From positions 620,001 to 684,000 of the forward strand of contig JAPFFF010000022.1 of assembly GCA_039105265.1 (NCBI GenBank): a DNA stretch of 64,000 nucleotides, in the 5' to 3' direction. This document shows positions 27,465-35,269 of the stretch, piece by piece. The stretch comes from Tritrichomonas musculus. Its lineage: Eukaryota > Parabasalia > Tritrichomonadida > Tritrichomonadidae. The notes beneath the pieces are model-generated. The model saw only the letters and a list, made by a program, of their open reading frames with translations, made no database searches and was not told the origin of the DNA. The translations under genes were made by a program, and so were the position numbers. Position 1 is the first letter of the stretch. The number at the start of each line of letters is the position of its first letter.

Positions 27465-27704
27465 TTAGAAATTATTTTTAGTTACCACGCTGTGGTTTAG
27501 AGAGAGCATATGAAAGTTTAAAGGTTGTGCTGTTTTTGGTGGAAGTTCATGATTTATACTACCTTTTTCTTCAAACTTCTTTACTGTTGGTGCGGAATTC
27601 TTTCTTGTTCTTTCTTTTTGTTGTTTTAGTCTCTGTCTGTCAAAATAATTTTGATGTTTGCTATCGTGCAATGTTCTTCGTCTCTCAAAACAATTTTCAC
27701 TCAT
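27465..27704 (-). CDS. Small conserved Maverick protein, MavC copy (79 aa)
   Basis: The counterpart of 12258-12491: RTLHDSKHQNYFDR, KNSAPTVKKF, PPKTAQPLN and an LNHSVV end. It is basic and Asn/Lys-rich. Only 15 bases separate its ATG from that of 27720 on the other strand. Confidence 0.65.
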   Translation of the reverse strand: MSENCFERRRTLHDSKHQNYFDRQRLKQQKERTRKNSAPTVKKFEEKGSINHELPPKTAQPLNFHMLSLNHSVVTKNNF

Positions 27705-27719
27705 TTATTTGTATTGAAA

Positions 27720-27950
27720 ATGGCAGATCTAAATGAGTATAAGCGTGAAATTCCTACTCTGAAACAAATAAAGCGAAATTTGAAAGAAAGAGTATATGAC
27801 ACAAAACAGCATCTAAACAATATCAAGACAGGTATGCTTGGCAGTAACGGTCTTGCAATAAGAGAAAGTTTGATAGAAGATATAAATTCTCTCAAGGAAA
27901 AGGTAGCAAAGCTGGAAGCAGAACTTAGAGACTTAACAAAAGGTGAGTAA
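27720..27950 (+). CDS. Small coiled-coil Maverick protein, MavC copy (76 aa)
   Basis: It starts MADLNEYKREIP. The centre TGMLGSNGLAIRESLIEDINSLKEKV is nearly unchanged from the 12506 protein (split here only in this description: TGMLGSNGLA and IRESLIEDIN are the two key blocks). It ends in a Leu/Glu-rich heptad stretch. Function unknown. Confidence 0.65.
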   Translation: MADLNEYKREIPTLKQIKRNLKERVYDTKQHLNNIKTGMLGSNGLAIRESLIEDINSLKEKVAKLEAELRDLTKGE

Positions 27951-27972
27951 AAATTGTTTTAACAAGAGTGAA

Positions 27973-28512
27973 ATGAGCTTGCATAGGGCACGAATATTAA
28001 GTTCTGAAAATGATAGCAGCTGCAAACAAGAGCAAAATACAAATGTGAATATAAAAATTAAACCTCCATCATATCCTAATGTTCCTCCACCACAAAATTA
28101 TCCTCAAGTAAGAAACATAAATTTTACTCAAACTGGGGAGAATGTTCAATCTCCATCACAACCTCAAACAAATCTTCTTACAAACGAACTTGAGAATTTG
28201 GAAATGAAAAATAAATTTCTAGAAACACTGTTGAACATCTATGAACTTAATCCTCTTAGAATTAACAACTATCTTGTCTGTCATAGCAATTCTCTTATGG
28301 AACTTATAAAAATCTTAACAAGAGCTGACAAAGTTGAGCTTGTTATAGATGAAGAAGAAGGTTGTACAGGATGCTTATCTAACACAAAGTATATGAACAT
28401 CCAGAGAATTCTTGTTACAAAAGATGATAAAACTCTGGATTTAAAAATATGTTTTAATGAAATTTATAGTCAACTTGTACGATATGGTATTTCTACTAAA
28501 ATGTGTATCTAA
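27973..28512 (+). CDS. Maverick conserved protein, MavC (179 aa)
   Basis: The start at MSLHRARIL is the first ATG. The first 85 residues are Pro/Asn/Gln-rich. The C-terminal half has a folded block that recurs in MavD at 40515: a leucine-rich helix, an SLMELIKIL helix, a VELVIDEEEGC strand with a following Cys, an IQRILVTKDD strand and a short end with CI. Conservation across the otherwise distant MavC and MavD makes this a core Maverick gene of unknown function. Confidence 0.6.
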   Translation: MSLHRARILSSENDSSCKQEQNTNVNIKIKPPSYPNVPPPQNYPQVRNINFTQTGENVQSPSQPQTNLLTNELENLEMKNKFLETLLNIYELNPLRINNYLVCHSNSLMELIKILTRADKVELVIDEEEGCTGCLSNTKYMNIQRILVTKDDKTLDLKICFNEIYSQLVRYGISTKMCI

Positions 28513-28547
28513 AAGCTGAAATTTAGTTTATATTTTTGTTGTCCAAA

Positions 28548-28667
28548 ATGATATCAGAATTGTTGTTGTTTGTTGTTGTTGTGGAGCTCGGTATAATAAT
28601 TTATGGTCTAACCGAAGACAAAACTCCAGAACTTACAGAAGAGATGAGAGCAAAACTGTACTCATAA
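28548..28667 (+). CDS. Single-span membrane peptide (39 aa)
   Basis: A short frame begins MISELLLFVVVVELG and runs IIIYGL before a charged tail ending KLYS. About 18 hydrophobic residues after a three-residue start form one likely membrane span or signal anchor. It fills the gap between the 179-residue gene and the ATPase, on the same strand and with an AT-rich leader like its neighbours. Small membrane proteins are common virion parts in related viruses. No homologue is seen in the other elements here. Confidence 0.4.
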   Translation: MISELLLFVVVVELGIIIYGLTEDKTPELTEEMRAKLYS

Positions 28668-28698
28668 CCTTTATCATAATCTAAATGATAAAAAAAGG

Positions 28699-29586
28699 AT
28701 GATTCCAACGAGATTCAATTATAAAGAAATATACTTTTCTGACTCTGATGAAGATAAGATTGATATAGATGATGAAAATGAAACTGAAACCGAAACTGAA
28801 TTTGATATCGATGCTGAAATGACAAGAGCATATAGGAAAAATGAAGGTAAAATTCTTGCAGAGAGTATTAGACCAATAGCAGAAGGAATTTTTGCATACT
28901 ACAATTCTCTAAATATTTTGGTAGGAAACCAGGGTCGCGGAAAGACTCATATAATGCTGAGAGACATAATTCAGATTTCGAGACTGCCAAACTCCAATTT
29001 TCATCTTATAGTTTATATCAGCAAGAATGGTAGTATCAATGATAGTACTTTTGAAGCACAACAAGATTTAATAAAATTACCTGTGCATGTTGTTTCAGAT
29101 GCAAATGCTGAAAAATATCTAAAGGAACTTGATCTTTGGAAAGAACTATATGACAAATATAGTTCAACTCCAAAAATAACAATTGACAATAATAAACTTC
29201 AGCAGATGTTTGAATTCTTGCATATCAAAAAACTCGGTAAACCAAATTCTCCTTTAAATACTATTATCTTGTGTGAAGATTTTGTGAAAAGTAAACTTAT
29301 AAAATCATCTTACTTTACAAACTACATTACACAACTTCGTCATAAACATTCTCTAGTTTACATAAATGTACAATTTTTCAAATCAATACCCACAGATTTC
29401 AAGACAAATTGTACAACATTCTTTATCTTCTCAGGATTCTCAAGACAAAAAATAAACTATGTTTATCAACAAGTATCATTACCAATAGAGTTTGAAGATT
29501 TGTGGTTTCGGTACAAAATGATGAAGAACCATGATTTTGTTTTAGTAAATGTCCGTGAAAATGATATTAGATTTATTACAGTATAA
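28699..29586 (+). CDS. Packaging ATPase (A32-like), MavC
   Basis: An acidic N-terminal 45 residues (DSDEDKIDIDDENETETE) precede the ATPase core. Walker A is GNQGRGKT at residues 76-83, a LIVYISKNG strand follows, then a Walker B-like TIILCEDF segment and a basic RHKHSLVYINVQF strand. It matches the MavB ATPase in order of motifs. Role: genome packaging into the capsid. It ends 11 bases inside the convergent 29576 gene. Confidence 0.75.
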   Translation: MIPTRFNYKEIYFSDSDEDKIDIDDENETETETEFDIDAEMTRAYRKNEGKILAESIRPIAEGIFAYYNSLNILVGNQGRGKTHIMLRDIIQISRLPNSNFHLIVYISKNGSINDSTFEAQQDLIKLPVHVVSDANAEKYLKELDLWKELYDKYSSTPKITIDNNKLQQMFEFLHIKKLGKPNSPLNTIILCEDFVKSKLIKSSYFTNYITQLRHKHSLVYINVQFFKSIPTDFKTNCTTFFIFSGFSRQKINYVYQQVSLPIEFEDLWFRYKMMKNHDFVLVNVRENDIRFITV

Positions 29587-30025
29587 GTTCCTGATGGTGA
29601 CCTACAAAGATTTCAGGTTCAGCTAAGTTATATTTTTGTCTAAGTTCTTTGATTTTGGATTTCGTAAACATACTTGTTCTCTCTAAACTATAATGATAAA
29701 AGTCATTTCCTTTGTATTCTTGTGGTTTTGTATTACCATTTATGAAAAATTCTTGTGCTTTCATTGTTAGTCTCCTTCGTAAGTTTGTTGTTATTGTTAT
29801 GTTTTCTAATCCCAGTTCTGTGATCTTATCAGGATAGAACTTCAGAGTTTCATTATTTGTGTTCTTCAGACTTATGTATAAAACTTTTGCACGAAAATTA
29901 TTCATGTTCATCATCAAGGGGAACTTTTCACAGAGTATAGAGAAATCACAATTACGAAACTTTTCTGGCTCTGGTAACATAGAAATAAGGTTGTTTACAT
30001 ACTCATATACTTTTGGTGCTCGCAT
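29576..30025 (-). CDS. MavC right terminal gene, unknown (149 aa)
   Basis: The start MRAPKVYEYV at 30025 is chosen because upstream codons fall in the repeated leader. The protein has an N-terminal helix pair with a CEKFP centre, an AKVLYISLKNT strand, an RRRLTMKAQEFF helix and a basic helix KSKIKELRQKYNL. It might bind nucleic acid. It mirrors the 20392 gene at the other end but is not visibly related to it. Confidence 0.55.
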   Translation of the reverse strand: MRAPKVYEYVNNLISMLPEPEKFRNCDFSILCEKFPLMMNMNNFRAKVLYISLKNTNNETLKFYPDKITELGLENITITTNLRRRLTMKAQEFFINGNTKPQEYKGNDFYHYSLERTSMFTKSKIKELRQKYNLAEPEIFVGHHQELIL

Positions 30026-30107
30026 GTTTTGTGAAATGGAAATAAAAAATGAAAAATAAAAAAGAAATATAAATTTGTGATTCTCGTTTGTGATGAGAGA
30101 TGGTGAT

Positions 30108-30513
30108 ATCATTTGTGAATATTATTTTTTGCAAAAATCGTTCTAGGGTTTTCATGTTTGTGCACCTATCTTAGGAAGGTCAGTTTTTCGTGTTTCATCA
30201 TGTAAAATTTAAAATGTGAAATTGTAGATTGCCTATTGCGCATGTTGTAATCTTCTATGTAAGGTAGATAGCCCAAAATTCAGAAATTTGTATTTGTAGA
30301 TGTGATAGGGTTTTGGGGGGGTTTGCTGGGAATTTCAGAAAATTATTTAAATTATGTATGTTCGGTAATGGAAACACAGCTGAAAACAATAAAAAGTACA
30401 CTACTGTTTTTTGCATACCTGACCTAAGCGCGGAGAGCCGCGCTGTAAAGTAAGGTATGTGCCTTCCAGTAGTTTGGTCTTTAAACCTGACTGCTGTGCT
30501 TAATATTACTACT
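30108..30513 (-). repeat. MavC right terminal inverted repeat
   Basis: The reverse copy of 19898-20303, of the same 406-base length. It ends TACTACT, the mirror of the AGTAGTA start that MavD also uses. Confidence 0.9.
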
Positions 30514-30519
30514 GCCGTC
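30514..30519 (+). repeat. MavC target site duplication, right
   Basis: GCCGTC, the exact partner of 19892-19897. Confidence 0.9.
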
Positions 30520-30996
30520 CTTAGTTGTAAATTTCTTTGGTTCCCTTACAATAACTACGTCCTGTATCTTGTTTTTTCCGTTCTTTGCTGTGTCGATTGA
30601 GTAGTGGCTTCCCTTCTTGTTAAAGCATAGATATACCTTTTCGCAGTCAAATAATTCACACAATTCTTTGTATAGAAACTGTTGATTCTTATAAATTGAG
30701 ACGACTAAGGGCCTGCAAACTATTCTATTGGCGTTAAATTTGTCAGGAAAGAGATACTCTTTGTCGATGATGATGTAGAATTCGTAGGCTGAATCTATAA
30801 TCGGATCTTTCTATTTGTGGGCCTCAATATATTCCTCCAATTTATCACACAATTTATTGACAGACAAGTAAAGTGGCTTTGGGGTTGTCATTTTCATTGG
30901 GGATAAAAAATTATTTGTTTCAGAAAAAGTTTCAAAAAAGTTGATTTCACAGCTTTGCTGGGTCTTGCATTGCAAGTCAATATTTTTAAAAATCAT
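30514..30996 (-). pseudogene. MavB gene split by MavC: upstream part
   Basis: Minus-strand coding sequence runs from about 30996 (possible start also at 30891, MTTPKPLYLS) to the MavC edge, with segments such as LCDKLEEYIEAH, CELFDCEKVYLCF and VVIVREPKKF. It belongs with the part at 19748-19897. It is broken by the insertion and is otherwise degraded. No family is recognised. Confidence 0.5.
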
Positions 30997-31155
30997 AAAT
31001 TGTATACAAAAATTTTGTTTATACTTTTTTCATATCACATGTCATACAAAAATTTTATCAAAATTATGTTCATTTCACCACTTTCCATCCATTGAAAGAC
31101 CTTAATTTAGGCAATTTATTGACACAAAAAGGTGAATGCAAAATGCCCTATAGTG
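30997..31155. other. MavB remnant, no gene
   Basis: AT-rich sequence between the broken MavB gene and MavD. It has two copies of a TACAAAAATTTT motif (31012-31056) but no open frame of note. Confidence 0.4.
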
Positions 31156-31160
31156 ATAGG
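31156..31160 (+). repeat. MavD target site duplication, left
   Basis: ATAGG directly before the left AGTAGTA terminus recurs at 54117-54121 directly after the right one. Polinton duplications are 5-6 bp. Confidence 0.75.
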
Positions 31161-31519
31161 AGTAGTATATACGAGTCGGTTTCCGCGGGGCCACGCTACG
31201 CTTAAGCCCACACGTCAACACGAACTCGTGATAAAAAATAAAAATGAAAAAAAAAAATAAAAATGAAAAAAAAAAAATAAAAAAATTTTTCTTCAACTTG
31301 TTTTTTCTTGAAGTACTACTAGGGACCTAAACAACTACCTCGGGTCCCCACTACTACTAGGGACCTAAACAACTACCTCGGGTCCCCACTACTACTAGGG
31401 ACCTAAACAACTACCTCGGGTCCCCACTACTTGTTTTTTCTTGAAGTACTACTAGGGACCTAAACAACTACCTCGGGTCCCCACTACTACTAGGGACCTA
31501 AACAACTACCTCGGGTCCC
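31161..31519 (+). repeat. MavD left terminal inverted repeat
   Basis: It begins AGTAGTATATACGAGTCGG, has a GC-rich outer 80 bases, two A-rich ATGAAAAAA units, and then five 38-base hairpin units in groups of three and two, each group led by TTGTTTTTTCTTGAAGTACT. The mirror copy at about 53745-54116 has three A-rich units and hairpin units in groups of two and two. Confidence 0.88.
31320..31519. repeat. Subterminal hairpin repeats, left (5 units)
   Basis: The 38-base units contain GGGACC and GGGTCCC arms around a 15-base loop (TAAACAACTACCTCG), so each can fold into a hairpin. Units start at about 31320, 31358, 31396, 31454 and 31492. Copy number differs between the two ends of the element. 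Confidence 0.85.
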
Positions 31520-31768
31520 TCATAGTCTATTTTGATGTTCAGCTATAGAGATACGTGCACCAATTGACTTCAATAATAACTTAGCTTTTTCAATGTCTTC
31601 AAAGAGTTCTTTGTATGACTTGATTATATTTATCATTATATCGAATTGACTAGCTATTTTATCATCATCTTCATTCATACATTTTCCAAATATCTTGTCT
31701 TTAATAACTTTAAATCTTGCATATAGAGCTTCTGCGTCATTATTCAGTCCGTTAAGAGCGCTATTCAT
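31520..31768 (-). CDS. MavD small helical protein (82 aa)
   Basis: An all-helical acidic protein starting MNSALNGLNN, with a central DDKIASQFDIMINIIKSY helix and a C-terminal LLLKSIGARIS helix. The outermost gene at the left end; its stop directly abuts the terminal repeat. Function unknown. Confidence 0.5.
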   Translation of the reverse strand: MNSALNGLNNDAEALYARFKVIKDKIFGKCMNEDDDKIASQFDIMINIIKSYKELFEDIEKAKLLLKSIGARISIAEHQNRL

Positions 31769-31809
31769 TTAAGACAAAAATAAAAAAAATAACAATAAAA
31801 TAAAAGAAG

Positions 31810-32055
31810 TTAAATTTTACTAAGTAGTTCGTCTATATGAGGTAGTTCAGTTTTTTCAGTTTGAACACCTACATCTAGAAGTTCTTCTTTCTCTTCTTCT
31901 TCTTTCTCTTGATGTTCATAATAGTTTTTATACAAGCCCAATCGCTTTTTTTTCTTTGGGAACTTGGTAATGTTTCTTTCTTTGTCATCAAGAGGATAAT
32001 GACGAGGTCCATTATTATCAATTCCTTCAACAATGATTGTCCCCCACTTGCTCAT
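31810..32055 (-). CDS. MavD small protein with GVQTE motif (81 aa)
   Basis: It starts MSKWGTIIVEG, has a basic KKKKRLGLYKNYY centre, an acidic EKEEEEKEE run and then VGVQTEKTELP near residue 62-72. The QT motif recurs in three other MavD proteins and resembles dynein light chain LC8-binding sites. It lies 52 bases from the divergent HNH gene. Confidence 0.5.
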   Translation of the reverse strand: MSKWGTIIVEGIDNNGPRHYPLDDKERNITKFPKKKKRLGLYKNYYEHQEKEEEEKEELLDVGVQTEKTELPHIDELLSKI

Positions 32056-32106
32056 ACAAAAATAAAAATGAAATGAAAATATTTAAATCATTCAAAAAGT
32101 GAGAAA

Positions 32107-32442
32107 ATGTCATTTGTGCCACTCAAAGGCTTTACTAACGACTATGAGATATTGAATAGGTACCCCTTTACTATAAGACGTAAGAGTAATCATTTTATAT
32201 GCAAAGATGCAAAACATATTAAGGGGTATATACGTGTATGTCTAAATGGCGACTACTACTTGAAACATGTACTTATAGCAAGACAGTTCATACCTAATGA
32301 TGACCCACAACATAAAATAGAGGTAGACCATATCAATAGGAATAGGGCTGACTACCATCTAAGCAACTTAAGATGGATAACCCCAACTGATAGTAACTAT
32401 AACAGGGATATGCCCAAAATTATAAATGCGAGGGCAGATTAA
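32107..32442 (+). CDS. HNH endonuclease, MavD (111 aa)
   Basis: The NUMOD4-like start (LKGFTNDYEILNRYPF) and the HNH_3 core (His54 in YYLKHVLIARQF, His75 in EVDHINRNR, Asn87 in LSNLRW, SNYN end) match the 669 protein without its long C-terminal extension. It is a single-domain nuclease. It converges with the next gene, overlapping by 23 bases. Being in the same relative place near one end of MavA and MavD suggests descent with the elements rather than two separate invasions. Confidence 0.75.
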   Translation: MSFVPLKGFTNDYEILNRYPFTIRRKSNHFICKDAKHIKGYIRVCLNGDYYLKHVLIARQFIPNDDPQHKIEVDHINRNRADYHLSNLRWITPTDSNYNRDMPKIINARAD

Positions 32443-32671
32443 CTATATATAGTTCTAAGAACTCCAAAGCAAAGTGTTCAATTCGACCTAAAAAATCAAC
32501 ATCATTATCTATCCTCATTATTTGAAGATGTTCAGGTTTGAAATACTGAGCTGATAATTCTTTTATAGTCTTCATCAATTTTTTTCTTCTAGTTTCATCA
32601 CTCTCTACACTATATTCATGGATGTTCGATAGAATTCTAACGAGGATATACATACGGTCTGATTGAGACAT
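32420..32671 (-). CDS. MavD small helical protein (83 aa)
   Basis: Start MSQSDRMYIL at 32671 is preferred over an upstream frame because it sits 15 bases from the divergent protease start. The protein is helical, with an RRKKLMKTIKEL stretch. Function unknown. Confidence 0.5.
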   Translation of the reverse strand: MSQSDRMYILVRILSNIHEYSVESDETRRKKLMKTIKELSAQYFKPEHLQIMRIDNDVDFLGRIEHFALEFLELYIVNLPSHL

Positions 32672-32686
32672 TTTATAATGATAAAA

Positions 32687-34240
32687 ATGACAAGTGATAA
32701 AGGCACACAAACTAAACCTAACAATAAAATACAACTATTACAAGGTTCTATTAAATTTCGACCTAAACTAGTTGATAGAGATGTTGCAAGATTAACAAGA
32801 GGTTTGGGTCAAACTATATGGAAGTTCTCTAATAATCAAATAAATCTACAAAAATTATATGAGACATATTTAAATACTAGTATAGCTTTTAAAGACGTAC
32901 TTGAATTTGCTAATAGACTCAAGAGAGAGAGACCAAAAGCAAAATTTACAGGTTGTGTTTTTGCAATTAAGAAAAATCAAGATGATAAAGATGAACATGG
33001 ACATTACATAACAGTATTAAAACCATATCAATATACTCTCCAGGAATCAACAACAGGTATATTAACAGAGATAAAATTACATTATGATATTATCAACATA
33101 AGGATATCTCGAATGAAGACTGAGGAGGAAAAACAAGCAGCTAGAGAACTGAGAGAGCAGATGAAAGAAAGAACATTGAAAAGTGATAAGAAAGAATATA
33201 AAACTAGAGGTATTCAAACAGATGATATACCTGAATTGGCTCCATTACCCAGACCTCCAACTTTAAATCGAAATGATTATCATCTTAACCTTAGGAAAAT
33301 CGGTAGGAACCGACCCACAAATGTTGAGCCACCAACAAGGGACCAAAATCCAAACAGAATTCAACTTTTACTTCAAAGTAGTACAAATTTAGACGAGGAT
33401 GATAGACCTAAGAAAAAATCAAAACAACCTAAGACAAAATCAAAACGACCTCGTTCACCTTCACCTTCACCTCCACCTCCACCACCTCCTCCTCCTTCAT
33501 CACCACCTCCACAGTTTCCATCATCACATACCTCTCGAGGTACTAGTCCACCTCCAAGACAACCCCGTATGACACCACAGAAGGCAGGAGAGTATACAGT
33601 AGACCAAGGACGTCATAAAATTCATGATTGGAGGAGTTTAGTCAATGATGAAAATATAGACGAAGATGTTATTGATGACTACTTGAAACTTCTATATAAC
33701 AAAGGAAAGAGATTGAATAAACAACCTGGTCAAAATGAAGCAGAGTTTGATAAAAAGAAAATATTGGTTTTACCTACTGCATTTTATACCCTCCTTTCTA
33801 TGGCATATGAGACTAATGATATGGAAAAAATACATGAACTGATGAAAAGTCCTATCTCAGGTAAACAGTCATTTTCACATTTCGATAAAGTATTTGTCCC
33901 CATTTGTTCAGATGGAGAACATTGGTTTTTATGTATTGTTCGATATTCAAAGAAAATAATCGAATGCTATGACTCTGAGAATAAGTCAATGGCACCAGAG
34001 GTAAAGACACTTAATAAGTGGATCAATATTTCAGGAACAGGTAAGTTAAAAGCAAAATATTATGATGTACCTAGTCAAAGGAATAACAAGGATTGTGGAG
34101 TGTTTCTAATGGAATCTTGTCGTACCTTTTTGCATGAAGGAGATGGTAAGTTTAAACAACGCAATATGCCAGATATTAGAAAGAGAATACTTCGAGAACT
34201 TCAAAACAATGAATTAGAAACAGGTGTCGTATATCAATAA
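32687..34240 (+). CDS. Ulp1/adenain-like cysteine protease, MavD
   Basis: The start MTSDKGTQTKP is chosen; in-frame ATGs 9 and 24 bases upstream are possible. The N-terminal 330 residues hold a folded block, then a Pro-rich hinge (PPPPPPPPP near residue 270). The C-terminal 200 residues are a C48-type protease, with His412 in GEHWFL, Asp429 in ECYDSEN, Gln464 in VPSQRNN and Cys470 in DCGVFL. Maverick proteases of this clan, like adenain, cleave virion precursors. Two QT motifs (KGTQTK at residues 5-10 and RGIQTDD further on) resemble LC8-binding sites. Confidence 0.85.
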   Translation: MTSDKGTQTKPNNKIQLLQGSIKFRPKLVDRDVARLTRGLGQTIWKFSNNQINLQKLYETYLNTSIAFKDVLEFANRLKRERPKAKFTGCVFAIKKNQDDKDEHGHYITVLKPYQYTLQESTTGILTEIKLHYDIINIRISRMKTEEEKQAARELREQMKERTLKSDKKEYKTRGIQTDDIPELAPLPRPPTLNRNDYHLNLRKIGRNRPTNVEPPTRDQNPNRIQLLLQSSTNLDEDDRPKKKSKQPKTKSKRPRSPSPSPPPPPPPPPSSPPPQFPSSHTSRGTSPPPRQPRMTPQKAGEYTVDQGRHKIHDWRSLVNDENIDEDVIDDYLKLLYNKGKRLNKQPGQNEAEFDKKKILVLPTAFYTLLSMAYETNDMEKIHELMKSPISGKQSFSHFDKVFVPICSDGEHWFLCIVRYSKKIIECYDSENKSMAPEVKTLNKWINISGTGKLKAKYYDVPSQRNNKDCGVFLMESCRTFLHEGDGKFKQRNMPDIRKRILRELQNNELETGVVYQ

Positions 34241-34261
34241 AGACTTTTTATTCAACTCGAA

Positions 34262-35263
34262 ATGGAATTACCACCAAGTGTTAAAACTCTTTATCCTAAT
34301 CGAGATAATATAGTTAATGATGGTAATACACCTCTTCCAATCGAAACAGCCTACTTCCTTGAGGATGCTCAACATGATAAAGCTAAGTTTAATAGGTATT
34401 GGTTTAATTTCCCACCAGAATGGTCAACTGCAAACAAAGGGGAATCAATTGTTGGCGTTCGTTCAGCACATATCATTAAGAGACGACGCAAAATGGAAGT
34501 AGAGATTGAAATATATAAGATACATAAGAAAACATATGAGTTTGTCTGTGGTGGAACATGGAATGATGGAATACTAAAAGAAGACTATATAACTGGTACT
34601 AATCATGAATATGGATTCTTCAAAGTCATTGATTGGGTGTCAATCGATGGAGATTTACGTGGATTTTTTGATGCAGTTAATCATGCATTCAAGTCATACA
34701 TTAAAACTTCTTCATTAGACAAATTTGTTCAAAATGATGACAATATACAGGATAGAGATATACAAACAGATGGATATTATGATAAAAATGGTTTTCATGA
34801 AATTATTTATACAGAAAGAAATAAAGCAGAGAATCATAAATACTACTATACTAACAGTAAGAATGAACAAGATTGGGAGTATACCGCACCATATATGAAC
34901 TTTTTCAAACTTAAATCCTGGAATGATGATTTTGCAGATGTGTTTAATATAGGTAATGGCATATTTCAAAATAAACCAGAAAAATATCAAACATGGAGTA
35001 AGGAATTAATATTCGATAATATATGGGACAGACAATCATGCAAAATATATTCATCGATAGGTGAACAAGCATTACATAATTATATAGGAAATAGCGATGT
35101 TGAATATAGTCCTATTAAATACTTCAAGTTAAACTCAATGGACCAAAGGTTTTGGATAGACTTCTATAGTGATGTTCATTATTATTGTCCAACCAAACTA
35201 CCTCCAAATGATTCATTTGTTATCGAAATGCAATTCCTTCAATACGATAAGATGTTTATTTAA
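34262..35263 (+). CDS. Capsid-associated protein candidate (333 aa)
   Basis: The protein contains an RYWFNFPPEWSTANKGES-IVGVRS block followed by RRRKMEVEIEI, a layout like the minor (penton) capsid proteins of Polintons, in which strands of a single jelly roll follow an NFPxxW segment. A fragment with the same block (RYYFNFPADWLTSNRGES) lies at 63744-64000 beside the MavE capsid. A DIQTDGYY motif lies near residue 165. Penton identity is an inference from position and motif; its place between protease and integrase is the evidence in the window. Confidence 0.5.
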   Translation: MELPPSVKTLYPNRDNIVNDGNTPLPIETAYFLEDAQHDKAKFNRYWFNFPPEWSTANKGESIVGVRSAHIIKRRRKMEVEIEIYKIHKKTYEFVCGGTWNDGILKEDYITGTNHEYGFFKVIDWVSIDGDLRGFFDAVNHAFKSYIKTSSLDKFVQNDDNIQDRDIQTDGYYDKNGFHEIIYTERNKAENHKYYYTNSKNEQDWEYTAPYMNFFKLKSWNDDFADVFNIGNGIFQNKPEKYQTWSKELIFDNIWDRQSCKIYSSIGEQALHNYIGNSDVEYSPIKYFKLNSMDQRFWIDFYSDVHYYCPTKLPPNDSFVIEMQFLQYDKMFI

Positions 35264-35269
35264 AAATAA

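Larger units (their letters stand above)
19898..30513. mobile_element. MavC: compact Maverick-like element, 10.6 kb
   Basis: It is bounded by terminal inverted repeats beginning AGTAGTA and a perfect 6-bp target duplication. Parts in order: a 176-residue gene, a 474-residue gene, a 109-residue gene, integrase, KilA-N protein, capsid, 84-residue basic protein, coiled-coil protein, 79- and 76-residue divergent pair, 179-residue protein, a 39-residue membrane peptide, ATPase and a 149-residue gene. Polymerase B and the Ulp1-like protease are absent. The matching termini make it a young insertion. The ends look whole; the capsid gene has about one break. Its length is under half that of MavD. Confidence 0.9.
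13136..31155. mobile_element. MavB: incomplete Maverick, host of nested MavC
   Basis: A second capsid-bearing fossil. Its parts are a short fibre, a 110-residue small protein, major capsid, a basic small protein, a coiled-coil protein, a packaging ATPase, a 683-residue conserved protein and one more minus-strand gene. That last gene is interrupted by MavC at 19898-30513. Its proteins are only distantly related to those of MavA and MavC, so it is a separate lineage. No integrase, polymerase or protease is visible. MavD is inserted at its right side; a possible true right terminus (TACTACT) stands at 54218-54224. It looks broken in at least two places, one of them the insertion. Confidence 0.6.

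Noticed and set aside
30997-31155. Match to the MavA/MavB junction as the other end of MavB
   Set aside because: I compared it on both strands with 12930-13135 and found no convincing shared stretch.
31320-31519. CRISPR-like spaced repeats
   Set aside because: The units are the whole repeat with no unique spacers, they lie in the element termini, and the genome is eukaryotic.
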